A DNA stretch of 15,649 nucleotides from Nanobdellota archaeon (GCA_030690755.1 JAUYGA010000160.1:1-15649), one strand, 5' to 3'; positions 1 through 7,514 are shown, counted from the first letter of the stretch. Notes: generated from the sequence alone by a model not told the origin. A program made the numbers and translations.

Positions 1-78
1 AGGAACATTTGCCTTTATATCTTCAATAATATGTTCAGACATTTTTCCATCAAATTCTTTGAAAAGTTTTGTATTCAT
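1..78 (-). CDS. rpoA2: Probable RNA polymerase subunit A'' (N-terminal 26 codons only)
   Basis: An open frame starts with ATG at 78 on the minus strand and runs off the left edge. The visible peptide begins MNTKLFKEFDGKMSEHIIED. A good SD (AAGGTG) lies just upstream. The gene sits 50 nt downstream of rpoA1 on the same strand. In archaea the A' gene is normally followed by the gene for A'', which carries the trigger-loop and C-terminal part of the largest subunit. The call therefore rests mainly on gene order. The visible 26 residues are too few for a firm match by sequence, although an acidic, helical start of this kind is compatible with A''. Confidence 0.6.
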   Translation of the reverse strand, partial: MNTKLFKEFDGKMSEHIIEDIKANVP

Positions 79-113
79 TTTACACCTTGATTTTGCATAT
101 TGAAATTAAGTTT

Positions 114-134
114 GCTTGATTATTGAAATCAAGC
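114..134 (-). promoter_or_regulatory. Hairpin spanning the rpoA1 stop codon
   Basis: A perfect 8-bp inverted repeat (GCTTGATT / AATCAAGC) with a 5-nt loop includes the TGA stop of rpoA1 and lies 36 nt before the rpoA2 start. No T-run follows it on the minus strand, so it does not look like a terminator. It could affect translation coupling or RNA processing between A' and A''. The role is inference; the repeat itself is seen directly. Confidence 0.4.
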
Positions 135-2744
135 GGATTTAATTATCCTCTTGACATTGATTGTGCCATTTTCTGATTTTGAAACATCAATGCCATCTTC
201 TCCGTATGAAAACTGGATTATCATTTTACTTGCATCCCTTACAGTTCCGTCATATTCTACTTTCAAATCCTGCATTGCGTTTGCAAGCCTTCTATAAAGA
301 TAACCTGATTTTGGAGTTCTAAGAGCAGTATCCATTAATGAATCCCTTCCTGTAATAGACCCAAAGAAAAACTCTTTAGGATTCAAACCAGACTTAAAAC
401 CATTTCTTATGAATCCTCTAGCAGAAGGACTGATATCCCCTCTCTTAAAACAGGATAATGTTCTTCCTCTGTAACCTTTTTCAATTCTCTTACCTCTCAT
501 AGCCTGCTGTCCTACACAAGCAGCCATCTGAGCTAAGTTGATTATACCGCCTCTAGCGCCAGAGTCAGCCATAACAATTGTGTGCGCTTTCCTGTTGCTG
601 TATTCTGAGACTAAACTTCCTGTTTTGTTTCTTGCCTTGTTAAGCAACTCAAGGATTCTAAGTTCAAGAGTCTCTGCAATGCTCCTTCCTGGAAGACCTT
701 CAAGCTCCCCTTTATTGAACTGAACAATAAGATTCTGAGCATCTTTTTCTGCCTCTTCAAGAACCACTTTTATCTTGTCCTTCGCTTCCTGCGGCATATC
801 CATGTCAGAAATACCTGCGCTGAATCCTGCCTTGTAAAGATACTCTATTCCTAATCTGAAAATTTTCTCTAGGATTGCCAATGTTTTTTCAGGACCATAA
901 GTCTTGTGCAATGTTCTCAATAAAAGACCTGCGCCTTCTCCAAGATTATTCTTGTCCATGACACCTGAAACTAAAATGCCGTCTTTAATGCAGACATAAG
1001 CATCAGTTTCGCAATCTTCTTTCTTGCATGTCGCATGTTTCTGGCAACCTCTTGATTTTCCTACAAAATTAAAGTCATTTGGCAAAAGAACAGAAAAAAT
1101 CTCTTTTCCAGTAACTATTGCTTTTCTAGGAAGTTTTGAAAAATCATCAATACCTACATTGTAAAGCAATTTGACTGCATCCTCTCTGGACATTGAAACA
1201 GTCTTTCTTGTAAGCATATAATTTCCTGATATAGCATCCTGGATGCAACCAATTACACTCAAACCATATCTTGGACTGATAAGCTGCGTCTGTACCATCA
1301 TGAGAGTTTCAGCTTCTGCTCTTGCCTCCTCTGTCTGAGGGATATGCAAGTTCATTTCGTCACCATCAAAATCAGCGTTATATGGATTACAAACAGCAGG
1401 ATTCATCCTTAATGTTCTGAAAGGAAGAACTCTGATCTTGTGGCACATCATCGACATTCTGTGAAGTGAAGGCTGTCTGTTAAACAAAGCAAGATCCCCA
1501 TCCATAAGATGTCTTTCAACAATATAACCTGGCTGAATCTCTTCCAAAGCCTGTTCTTTTGTTTCCGAAGTTATTTTCTTCTTTTTTCCATCAGGCCTGA
1601 TAACATAATTTGCTCCAGGATAAGTCTCTGGACCATTTTGAATGAACTTCTTCAGATAATTGACATTCCATTCTGTGACTTTTTCTGGGATTGTAAGTTT
1701 GGTTGCAAATTCCATTGGAACACCAACTTCATTAAGCGTCAGATTTGGATCTGGAGAAATGACAGTTCTTGCAGAAAAATTAGTTCTCTTGCCAGCCAAG
1801 TTATGCCTTATTCTTCCTTCTTTGCTTTTTATTCTCTCAGTTATTGTCTTCAAAGGCTGACCAGATCTGTGTCTTGCTGGCGGAAGCTGAGGAATCGCAT
1901 TATCAAAAAAGGTTGTGATGTGATACTGCAAGAGGTCCCATAAATCTTCAATAATAATCTCTGGAGCGCCTGCGTTAATGTTTTCAAATAATCTCTGGTT
2001 GATTCTGACAATATCCCCTAACTTATGAGTCAAATCGTCTTCGCTTCTTTCTCCAGATTCTAGAGTAATTGAAGGCCTCATAGTAACAGGCGGTATTGAT
2101 AATATTGTAAGGACCATCCATTCAGGTCTGACATATGCGGAATTAAGACCAAAAAGCTGTATTTCTTCATCAGGAATTTTTTCAAGCCTTGATCTTATTT
2201 CAATAGGAGAAATTCTTTTGTCACCTTCCATAAAAGTTGAAGGTTTTTCTAAAGTGATTTTTTGCTGCTTAGCCTTGCACCAAGGACATTTATTTATTGT
2301 TCGAAGAGATGCCATGACTTCCTTGATCAGTCTTCTTCTGCCGTCAAGCCCTTGTTCTTTCTGCACTTTTTCAAGCTGTTCAAGAACTTTTGTAATTTTT
2401 GCTTTTGGAACAAGAACGTGACCGCATTCTTTGCATGTGCCTCTTAAGACTGATAATATGTGCGGGACGAATTTAACATGAATAACTGGTCTTGCCAATT
2501 CGATATACCCGAAATGACCTACACACTCTTTCAGTTTGCTGCCGCAGGTCTTGCATTTCAGACCAGGATCAATAACACCCATACGTATGTCCATCAAACC
2601 GCCGTCTACAGGATAACCTTCCTTATCATACAGTTCAGGCGTGACAACCTTTACAGCAGACATCTTCTTGATTATTTTTGGAGACAACATACCAAAAACA
2701 ATGCTGCCGACTTGTTTATGAACGTAAATTCCTTCTTCAATCAT
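129..2744 (-). CDS. rpoA1: DNA-directed RNA polymerase subunit A' (N-terminal part of largest subunit)
   Basis: This 871-residue protein is the clamp and active-centre half of the largest RNA polymerase subunit and works in the cytoplasmic core enzyme. Two zinc sites are visible: C64/C67/C74/H77 and C104/C107/C153/C156. The catalytic Mg-binding NADFDGD motif is intact at 456-462. A further Cys-rich patch (C567, C573, C578, C585) resembles other archaeal A' proteins. The funnel and bridge-helix region occupies about 720-823, and the protein ends shortly after the bridge helix at the usual A'/A'' break. Length is normal for archaeal A' (about 870-905). The start at 2744 has a strong SD (AAAGGAG). 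It is the fourth gene of the operon after rpoH, rpoB2 and rpoB1. The first half of the bridge helix is unusual, reading GSITGRDSL at 795-803 where most archaea and eukaryotes have HAMGGREGL. Identification is secure. Confidence 0.98.
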   Translation of the reverse strand: MIEEGIYVHKQVGSIVFGMLSPKIIKKMSAVKVVTPELYDKEGYPVDGGLMDIRMGVIDPGLKCKTCGSKLKECVGHFGYIELARPVIHVKFVPHILSVLRGTCKECGHVLVPKAKITKVLEQLEKVQKEQGLDGRRRLIKEVMASLRTINKCPWCKAKQQKITLEKPSTFMEGDKRISPIEIRSRLEKIPDEEIQLFGLNSAYVRPEWMVLTILSIPPVTMRPSITLESGERSEDDLTHKLGDIVRINQRLFENINAGAPEIIIEDLWDLLQYHITTFFDNAIPQLPPARHRSGQPLKTITERIKSKEGRIRHNLAGKRTNFSARTVISPDPNLTLNEVGVPMEFATKLTIPEKVTEWNVNYLKKFIQNGPETYPGANYVIRPDGKKKKITSETKEQALEEIQPGYIVERHLMDGDLALFNRQPSLHRMSMMCHKIRVLPFRTLRMNPAVCNPYNADFDGDEMNLHIPQTEEARAEAETLMMVQTQLISPRYGLSVIGCIQDAISGNYMLTRKTVSMSREDAVKLLYNVGIDDFSKLPRKAIVTGKEIFSVLLPNDFNFVGKSRGCQKHATCKKEDCETDAYVCIKDGILVSGVMDKNNLGEGAGLLLRTLHKTYGPEKTLAILEKIFRLGIEYLYKAGFSAGISDMDMPQEAKDKIKVVLEEAEKDAQNLIVQFNKGELEGLPGRSIAETLELRILELLNKARNKTGSLVSEYSNRKAHTIVMADSGARGGIINLAQMAACVGQQAMRGKRIEKGYRGRTLSCFKRGDISPSARGFIRNGFKSGLNPKEFFFGSITGRDSLMDTALRTPKSGYLYRRLANAMQDLKVEYDGTVRDASKMIIQFSYGEDGIDVSKSENGTINVKRIIKSA

Positions 2745-2838
2745 TTTAAGCTCCTTTGTTTTTTAATTTTTTAACTTTTAAATTTTTAACTTTTTTCTTT
2801 TAATCTTCAGTTATATTATTTTCTCAAAATTTTTAAAA

Positions 2839-4644
2839 CTAAAACTTATTCTTTAACATCAGTCTTGGATATATGCCTAAGGATTTGAATTCATCAAGCA
2901 TTAATTTGAAAGCATAGCTGATCTCTATGTTGCTTACTTCTGCATTCTCTCCGCACATCTGACAATAAGCTTTGTTCTTGAATTCGTCAAAAACCGCAAT
3001 CATGCCGCAGCTCTCACAAACAGGGACAACAACCTTATCAGAATCGAATCTTTCCTTCAAAAGCATAGATGCGCCATGCGCGACAAAAGTATCTTTTTCC
3101 ATCTCTCCAAGTCTGAGACCGCCTTCTTTTGCTCGTCCTTCAGTTGGCTGTCTTGTCAACAATTGGATTGGACCTCTTGCGCGAGAATGCATCTTGTTAG
3201 CGACCATGTGTCTTAATTTCAAATAATACATGTTACCAATGAATATTCTTGCTTCAATCATCTCGCCAGTGATACCATTATACATGACTTCAGTGCCATT
3301 ATCCCTGAAACCATAAGAAAGGAGTTCCTTTCTCAAATCAACTTCTTTTTCAACAGAGAATGTTGTTCCGTCGACAAATCTGCCGGCAAGCGCGCCAACC
3401 TTAGCTCCGACGAGTTCAATTAAATGCGAGATTGTCATTCTTGAAGGAATACCGTGAGGACTAAAAATCATATCAGGAATTATTCCAGAAGCTGTAAATG
3501 GCATGTCTGTTTCAGGAACAATCAGACCAACAACTCCTTTCTGACCGTGTCTTGATGTGAACTTGTCGCCGATTTCTGGAATTCTCTGATCCCTTAATCT
3601 TACTTCAACAAGTTTATTTCCTTCCTGGTTCTCTGTAACTAGAACAAAATCAACAACACCGCTCTCTCCATGAGGCAATGAAAGTGAACTTTCGCGTCTG
3701 ACATTTGATGCCAAGCTGTATTCATCCATGCCGCTCAAGAATCTTGGCGGTGAAGATTTTCCGATTATGACATCCTCTTCCTTAACCTGAGCTTCAGGAT
3801 AGATTATACCATCCCCTTCAAGAAGCCTATAATCGCGTTCTGTTTTGTAACCTTTGACATCTTTTGAAGGAACAGCAATCTCATCAATAAGACCGCCGGA
3901 ATATCTTAATTCTTCTGCAATCATAGGTCTGTAATATGAAGATCTTCCAAAGCCTCGCTCTACTGAACCTTTGTTAACAATTATTGCGTCCTCCATATTA
4001 TAACCGCGATAGCTCATGATTGCAAGAACAACATTCTGTCCAGAAGGATGCTTGTCATACTCTGAAATCTCGTGAGCAATTGTAGAAACAATAGGCAGCT
4101 GAGGTGTGTGGAGTAAGCTTACGTCAGTATCCATCCTGACAGAAAAATTTGATGCATAAAAACCTAAAGCCTGCTTTTGGTTCTTCGAACCAATGCTTAA
4201 TCTTGCAGACTGAGTATAATTTCCATAAGGAACTAAAGCAGCTGTAACTCCCATCATAGCAAGAGGAGTTATCTCAAGATGGGTGTGTTCTTTTGTCAAT
4301 TCGTCATCTGTAAAAGCGACCAATGCGCCTTCTTCTTCAGCAGAATCAAGGTATTCTATAACTCCTGAATTTACCAAGTCAGTCCAAGTTATCTCATTTT
4401 TCTGAAGCTGCTTAACATGATTCTCTGTCAGGGCAGAAACGCCTTCTTTGATGACAATAAGAGGTCTTCTTACTCTGCCTCTGCATATCTCTAAATGAAC
4501 CTGATTAAGCGATTCGTCAAAGTGAACATTCACATTATTATCTATTGTAGACTTTCTTCTTTCACGAATCAGCTGTTTAGCAAAGTCTTCCCCAGACTCA
4601 ACTGTTCCGACAAATGTTCCGTCAATATATACTTCGCTTACCAT
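2839..4644 (-). CDS. rpoB1: DNA-directed RNA polymerase subunit B' (C-terminal part of second largest subunit)
   Basis: This 601-residue protein is the C-terminal half of the second-largest RNA polymerase subunit. Conserved blocks in order are MSYRGYNMEDAIIVNK (catalytic centre), GDKFTSRHGQKG (hybrid and switch region), the RARGPIQLLTRQPTEGRAKE segment near the C-terminus, and a zinc ribbon at C543/C546/C561/C564. The N-terminus begins directly after the usual archaeal B''/B' split. The ATG at 4644 is preceded only by A-rich sequence without a clear SD, unlike its operon neighbours. Translation may therefore depend on coupling, or on an unstructured A-rich leader. It lies 147 nt downstream of rpoB2 and 94 nt upstream of rpoA1. 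Identification is secure. Confidence 0.98.
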   Translation of the reverse strand: MVSEVYIDGTFVGTVESGEDFAKQLIRERRKSTIDNNVNVHFDESLNQVHLEICRGRVRRPLIVIKEGVSALTENHVKQLQKNEITWTDLVNSGVIEYLDSAEEEGALVAFTDDELTKEHTHLEITPLAMMGVTAALVPYGNYTQSARLSIGSKNQKQALGFYASNFSVRMDTDVSLLHTPQLPIVSTIAHEISEYDKHPSGQNVVLAIMSYRGYNMEDAIIVNKGSVERGFGRSSYYRPMIAEELRYSGGLIDEIAVPSKDVKGYKTERDYRLLEGDGIIYPEAQVKEEDVIIGKSSPPRFLSGMDEYSLASNVRRESSLSLPHGESGVVDFVLVTENQEGNKLVEVRLRDQRIPEIGDKFTSRHGQKGVVGLIVPETDMPFTASGIIPDMIFSPHGIPSRMTISHLIELVGAKVGALAGRFVDGTTFSVEKEVDLRKELLSYGFRDNGTEVMYNGITGEMIEARIFIGNMYYLKLRHMVANKMHSRARGPIQLLTRQPTEGRAKEGGLRLGEMEKDTFVAHGASMLLKERFDSDKVVVPVCESCGMIAVFDEFKNKAYCQMCGENAEVSNIEISYAFKLMLDEFKSLGIYPRLMLKNKF

Positions 4645-4791
4645 TTTTTCACATTAATTTTTTATTTTTAATTTTTTAAAATTTTTATCTTGTTTTTGAG
4701 TTTTTGTTTTTTTAGTTTTGTTTTGAAGTTTTTTTAATTTTATTTTGCGAGATTGTTTTATGATTTCTGTTTTTTAACTTTCAAATACCTG
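4645..4791 (-). other. A-rich spacer between rpoB2 and rpoB1
   Basis: This 147-nt gap is almost entirely A plus purines on the coding strand (T-rich on the plus strand). It has no ORF and no recognisable TATA element, and there is no SD before rpoB1. Split archaeal rpoB genes are often adjacent or overlapping, so the gap is comparatively long. I see no structured RNA in it. Confidence 0.5.
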
Positions 4792-4804
4792 CTAAATACC
4801 TGCT
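4783..4804. repeat. 11-bp tandem duplication across the rpoB2 stop codon
   Basis: The unit AAATACCTGCT occurs twice head to tail at 4783-4793 and 4794-4804. On the coding strand, removing one copy would still give the same last residues (PAGI) followed by TGA instead of TAG. The duplication therefore changes the stop codon but not the protein. Confidence 0.85.
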
Positions 4805-6279
4805 GGCCTGAGACCAATATTTTTCAAGGATTTTATAATCTCATCACGATCTGCATCCCTCGAAACACTAGCCAACAGAGCCAAATTTTTTCTGAGACCA
4901 ATATTAGTGCCTTCTGGAGTCTCGATAGGACATAATCTTCCTAGATGAGTAGCGTGAAGTTCTCTTGCAGCGAAATTCTCCTGCGAAGTGCTAAGAGGAC
5001 TGACAACTCTTTGCAAATGTGAAAGAGTATCAAGATAATTAGTTCTCTGAAGTCTCTGGCTTATTCCTTTCCTGCCGCCGACCCAGACACCTGTTGCCAA
5101 AGAAGAATACATCCTGGCTGTCAGAAGCTTGTCTCTTATGCAGCTTCTTATTGAAGGGAATTTTCCTCTCTTGACAATTCTCTGGAAATTATAAAGCATA
5201 TCCTGGATCAATGTCTTAAGATTTGTTCTGAACAAATCAGCAAGAAGCTCTCCGCTCAATTTCAGTCTCTTATTCATATAATGATCCTTATCATCAACAG
5301 GAATCTCATCATTAGAAACGAGAATAAAACGCTTGACCATCTTGCACAAATTATAAGCCTTAATCATACGGTTCTCAGGCGTGACACCATGATGCGGAAG
5401 CAGATATTTATCAAGAATCTCCTTTGTTCTATCAAGTCTTATCTCTTTAGATTGCGTTATACCAATTCTTTTTGCAATATAATCAATTGCATCTTCCTGA
5501 TTTTTGACATCAGCAAACTCATACAGGTTAACAAGAACATCATCAAACTGCCTGTCTGAAGAAACCATCTTCATTATCTCTTCATCTTTTGTAAGGCCGA
5601 GCGCCTTTATTATTATTATAAGCGGAATTTTCTTAACTCGAGTGAAAGTCAAATAAAATATGCCGTCTTTAGGTCTTTCAAGAATATGAGGAATTTTAAA
5701 TGAAACTCTCTCTGAAAAAATCTTTCCGATAAATTCGCTAGTTCCTGTAGACGATTCTTCCACAAGGAATCTATTAGGAGCAAGATCCTCTATGCTGATT
5801 ATTGCCTTTTCTGTCCCATTGATTATGAAATAACCACCACTGTCATCAGGATCCTCACCATGCTGGATAAGCTCCTGTCGTGACATCTTATTCAGATGGC
5901 ACATCTTAGACTTTAACATGATTGGCATGCTAGCAATCTGAGTTTCAAAACTTTCCCTCTGAACACCATTGATGTGGGCGCTAATTTCCATAAAAACAGG
6001 AACTGAATAAGAAAGCTTTCTGAGTCTTGCTTCAACAGGATATATGTTTCTTTTTGCGCCGTCAGCTTCTGTAATCTCCGGTTTAGTTACCCTTATCTTA
6101 TCAAGTCTGATCTTGAACTCATCTATATTATGAGGTGTTATTGTCGGTTCTATCTCCTTGTTCTCCTCAATGATATTCTGAAGCTCTTTTTCGATAAAGT
6201 TATTGAAAGATTCAATATTAGAATTAACAAAAGACATCTCATCAAAATGTTTTCTTATCAAAAGTTTGGATCTGCTCAT
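4792..6279 (-). CDS. rpoB2: DNA-directed RNA polymerase subunit B'' (N-terminal part of second largest subunit)
   Basis: This 495-residue protein is the N-terminal half of the second-largest RNA polymerase subunit (protrusion, lobe and fork regions). Typical segments are GGYFIINGTEKAIISIEDLA near 148-167, NKRLKLSGELLADLFR, and the fork-loop block HATHLGRLCPIETPEGTNIG near the C-terminus. It ends at the standard B''/B' boundary. The ATG at 6279 has a good SD (AGAGGAAA) 6 nt upstream. It is the second gene in the operon, 82 nt after rpoH. The TAG stop lies inside an 11-bp tandem duplication that leaves the encoded C-terminus unchanged. Identification is secure. A split B subunit is known from many euryarchaeal and DPANN genomes. 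Confidence 0.98.
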   Translation of the reverse strand: MSRSKLLIRKHFDEMSFVNSNIESFNNFIEKELQNIIEENKEIEPTITPHNIDEFKIRLDKIRVTKPEITEADGAKRNIYPVEARLRKLSYSVPVFMEISAHINGVQRESFETQIASMPIMLKSKMCHLNKMSRQELIQHGEDPDDSGGYFIINGTEKAIISIEDLAPNRFLVEESSTGTSEFIGKIFSERVSFKIPHILERPKDGIFYLTFTRVKKIPLIIIIKALGLTKDEEIMKMVSSDRQFDDVLVNLYEFADVKNQEDAIDYIAKRIGITQSKEIRLDRTKEILDKYLLPHHGVTPENRMIKAYNLCKMVKRFILVSNDEIPVDDKDHYMNKRLKLSGELLADLFRTNLKTLIQDMLYNFQRIVKRGKFPSIRSCIRDKLLTARMYSSLATGVWVGGRKGISQRLQRTNYLDTLSHLQRVVSPLSTSQENFAARELHATHLGRLCPIETPEGTNIGLRKNLALLASVSRDADRDEIIKSLKNIGLRPAGI

Positions 6280-6361
6280 TTAATTTCCTCTTGAATTACT
6301 CTTAATTGCCTTTTTTTCTCTTAACTATCCGACAATAATTTAGATAATTATGAAATTATTT

Positions 6362-6619
6362 TCAGTTAGATACTGTTCTGTAAAAAACAGAAGTGCCAGC
6401 AACTGAACCATTTCTTGTTATTTTAACAACATCACCAATTTCAACATTGAGATTTACAATAGCAGGATCATTCTTAAGAATTCTAGGAAGCTCTTTATTT
6501 GTGATCTTATAATGTTCAAAAAGCGCCTTTGTCTCATCTTTATTTAGCTTAACGTGCTTAGGAACAAGTATATGAGCATCTATTTTAAGGGCAGCTTTTT
6601 TTGTTTTCTTTTTTGCCAT
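6362..6619 (-). CDS. rpoH: DNA-directed RNA polymerase subunit H (Rpb5-like)
   Basis: This 85-residue protein is the archaeal counterpart of the C-terminal domain of eukaryotic Rpb5 and sits in the lower jaw of RNA polymerase. The core begins with HILVPKHVKLNKDE and ends with GDVVKITRNGSVAGTSVFYR, both characteristic. A lysine-rich leader of about 15 residues precedes the core. The ATG at 6619 has a very strong SD (GGAGGGG) 7-8 nt upstream. It is the first gene of the rpo operon, which is the usual archaeal order. Confidence 0.97.
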   Translation of the reverse strand: MAKKKTKKAALKIDAHILVPKHVKLNKDETKALFEHYKITNKELPRILKNDPAIVNLNVEIGDVVKITRNGSVAGTSVFYRTVSN

Positions 6620-6802
6620 TAAGTCCCCTCCAACTAAAAAAGTTTTCTCGAACCTGAAATGCGAAAATCAAGTTTGCATTAAGTTTGTATTAATCAAACA
6701 CAATCTGAATTTTATTCAAATTTTACCAACAAGCATTACCAACAAGCATCATCAACAATCATCTATCGACTGTGGTTTATCAATGATTAACTGAAATATA
6801 AA
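6620..6802. other. Spacer between rpoH and tRNA-Lys with short tandem repeats
   Basis: No gene is seen here. The stretch should contain the promoter for the rpo operon on the minus strand, but no single convincing TATA box stands out. It has a perfect 13-bp tandem repeat (TACCAACAAGCAT at 6724-6736 and 6737-6749). It also has an 11-bp tandem repeat with one mismatch (AAGTTTGCATT / AAGTTTGTATT at 6670-6691). A 12-bp string, TCATCAACAATC at 6749-6760, recurs inside the tRNA-Asp T-loop intron. Confidence 0.6.
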
Positions 6803-6838
6803 CGGGCCGGACGAGATTCGAACTCGCGACCACCTCAT

Positions 6839-6891
6839 CACTTCCGCAGAAAGTATAAAAACTTCCATTCTTTTTTAAATCTTTGCATTGT
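6839..6891 (-). other. tRNA-Lys intron at position 37/38
   Basis: This 53-nt intron is bounded by a regular archaeal bulge-helix-bulge. The four-base helix pairs loop bases 32-35 (CTTT) with GAAG near the intron's 3' end. The cuts fall in bulges TA|A and TG|A, leaving a seven-base anticodon loop. The interior is A/T-rich and can form a further weak stem. Confidence 0.85.
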
Positions 6892-6909
6892 TAAAAGTGA
6901 GGTGCTCTA

Positions 6910-6923
6910 TTTCCCCTAATTGT
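6910..6923 (-). other. 14-nt insertion in the tRNA-Lys D-loop (possible mini-intron)
   Basis: The minus-strand bases ACAATTAGGGGAAA lie between the conserved GG (18-19) and TA before the D-stem. A helix CCTG/TAGG can form between the D-loop and the insertion. The flanking loops do not make a regular bulge-helix-bulge, so exact splice points cannot be fixed. It may be a very short intron or a retained expansion. Confidence 0.5.
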
Positions 6924-7096
6924 CCAGGCTGAGCTACCGGCCCAGTTAATTTGCGCAGTCGGACTTATGATCAATATTTCATTTACGATCCATACATAAA
7001 ATATGGCTGTTTTTCAAAGATCATTCCACCAATTTTTTCAATAATCTTCTCAATATTCTCAACAACCAAATAAAATGAAAAACGCCCTGGCCGGGA

Positions 7097-7182
7097 CTTT
7101 CATCAACAATCTACCATCGAGTTATCAATAAAACGACTCTGTGAATTTAAGTTATTTTTAAGTATTAATGGGTATTTGTTGT
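7097..7182 (-). other. tRNA-Asp T-loop intron at position 59/60
   Basis: This is an 86-nt intron. Exon bases 54-57 (TTCA) pair perfectly with intron bases TGAA. The 5' bulge is AA|A and the 3' bulge is AG|T, and both cuts restore a normal seven-base T-loop. An inner helix CAACAA/TTGTTG, and then ACC/GGT, supports the fold. One extra A lies between the inner and central helices. The intron contains no ORF. Confidence 0.85.
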
Positions 7183-7203
7183 TTTGAACCCGGGTCGAAG
7201 CCT

Positions 7204-7234
7204 TTTTGCTATTTTCAAAAATTTTTAAAAATAA
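7204..7234 (-). other. tRNA-Asp anticodon-loop intron at position 37/38
   Basis: This is a 31-nt intron. Central pairs T33-A, G34-C and T35-G form beside a C32/A mismatch. The bulges are CG|T and AA|A, and an inner helix TATTTTT/GAAAATA closes the intron. The mismatch makes the motif slightly relaxed, but both cut points agree with the mature tRNA. Confidence 0.75.
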
Positions 7235-7462
7235 CGACAGGGCTTCATGATAGGCCGAGCTACACTACCAAGGCATTTGATTAAAACAGGCATATCTATC
7301 CCTCTTAGATTAAAAAAAGGCTTATTCTGCTCCTTTTAAGCCAAAGAAAGATTTTTTTGCCATAAGCCCCCAAAATGCTGGTAGTATTTAAAGCTTACGT
7401 AAATTCGGGGCAAATCTCTCCTTAGAAATCACACCACTATAAAGTAGTTAATTATAGCAAAG

Positions 7463-7471
7463 TTTTTAAAT
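7463..7471 (+). promoter_or_regulatory. Candidate TATA box for the transglycosylase gene
   Basis: The sequence TTTTTAAAT lies on the plus strand about 150 bp before the TTG start. It is AT-rich and TATA-like, but it has neighbours of similar composition, so the assignment is weak. Confidence 0.3.
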
Positions 7472-7514
7472 GAATACAGCTTAATTGAAGTTTGGGGGGC
7501 GCTTAATAAAATAA

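Larger units (their letters stand above)
6803..6943 (-). tRNA. tRNA-Lys (UUU) with anticodon-loop intron and enlarged D-loop
   Basis: The acceptor arms GGGCCGG (6937-6943) and CCGGCCC (6804-6810) pair fully. The T-arm is GCGAG-TTCGAAT-CTCGT, and the anticodon stem CCTCA/TGAGG encloses the loop CTTTTAA with anticodon TTT (6893-6895). A 53-nt intron (6839-6891) sits at the canonical 37/38 site. Its bulge-helix-bulge is clear: helix CTTT/GAAG, bulges TA|A and TG|A. The D-arm GCTC/GAGC encloses a 23-nt loop, 14 nt longer than expected; the extra bases lie after the GG pair at 6910-6923. Without intron and insertion the RNA would be 74 nt. CCA is not encoded and the discriminator is G. Amino-acid identity is secure; whether the D-loop insertion is removed is unknown. 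Confidence 0.93.
7083..7274 (-). tRNA. tRNA-Asp (GUC) with two introns, one in the T-loop
   Basis: The acceptor arms GCCTTGG (7268-7274) and CCAGGGC (7084-7090) pair throughout, with one G-T. The discriminator is G, and CCA is not encoded. The anticodon stem AAGCC/GGCTT encloses CTGTCG plus A, with anticodon GTC at 7236-7238. Two interruptions are needed to make a standard tRNA: 31 nt at 37/38 (7204-7234) and 86 nt at 59/60 in the T-loop (7097-7182). Removing both gives exactly 75 nt with T-arm CCGGG-TTCAAAT-CCCGG. Both junctions show bulge-helix-bulge features. The D-stem has only three good pairs, as is usual for archaeal tRNA-Asp. The T-loop intron separates the last 14 bases from the rest, so simple searches may miss this gene. 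Confidence 0.92.
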
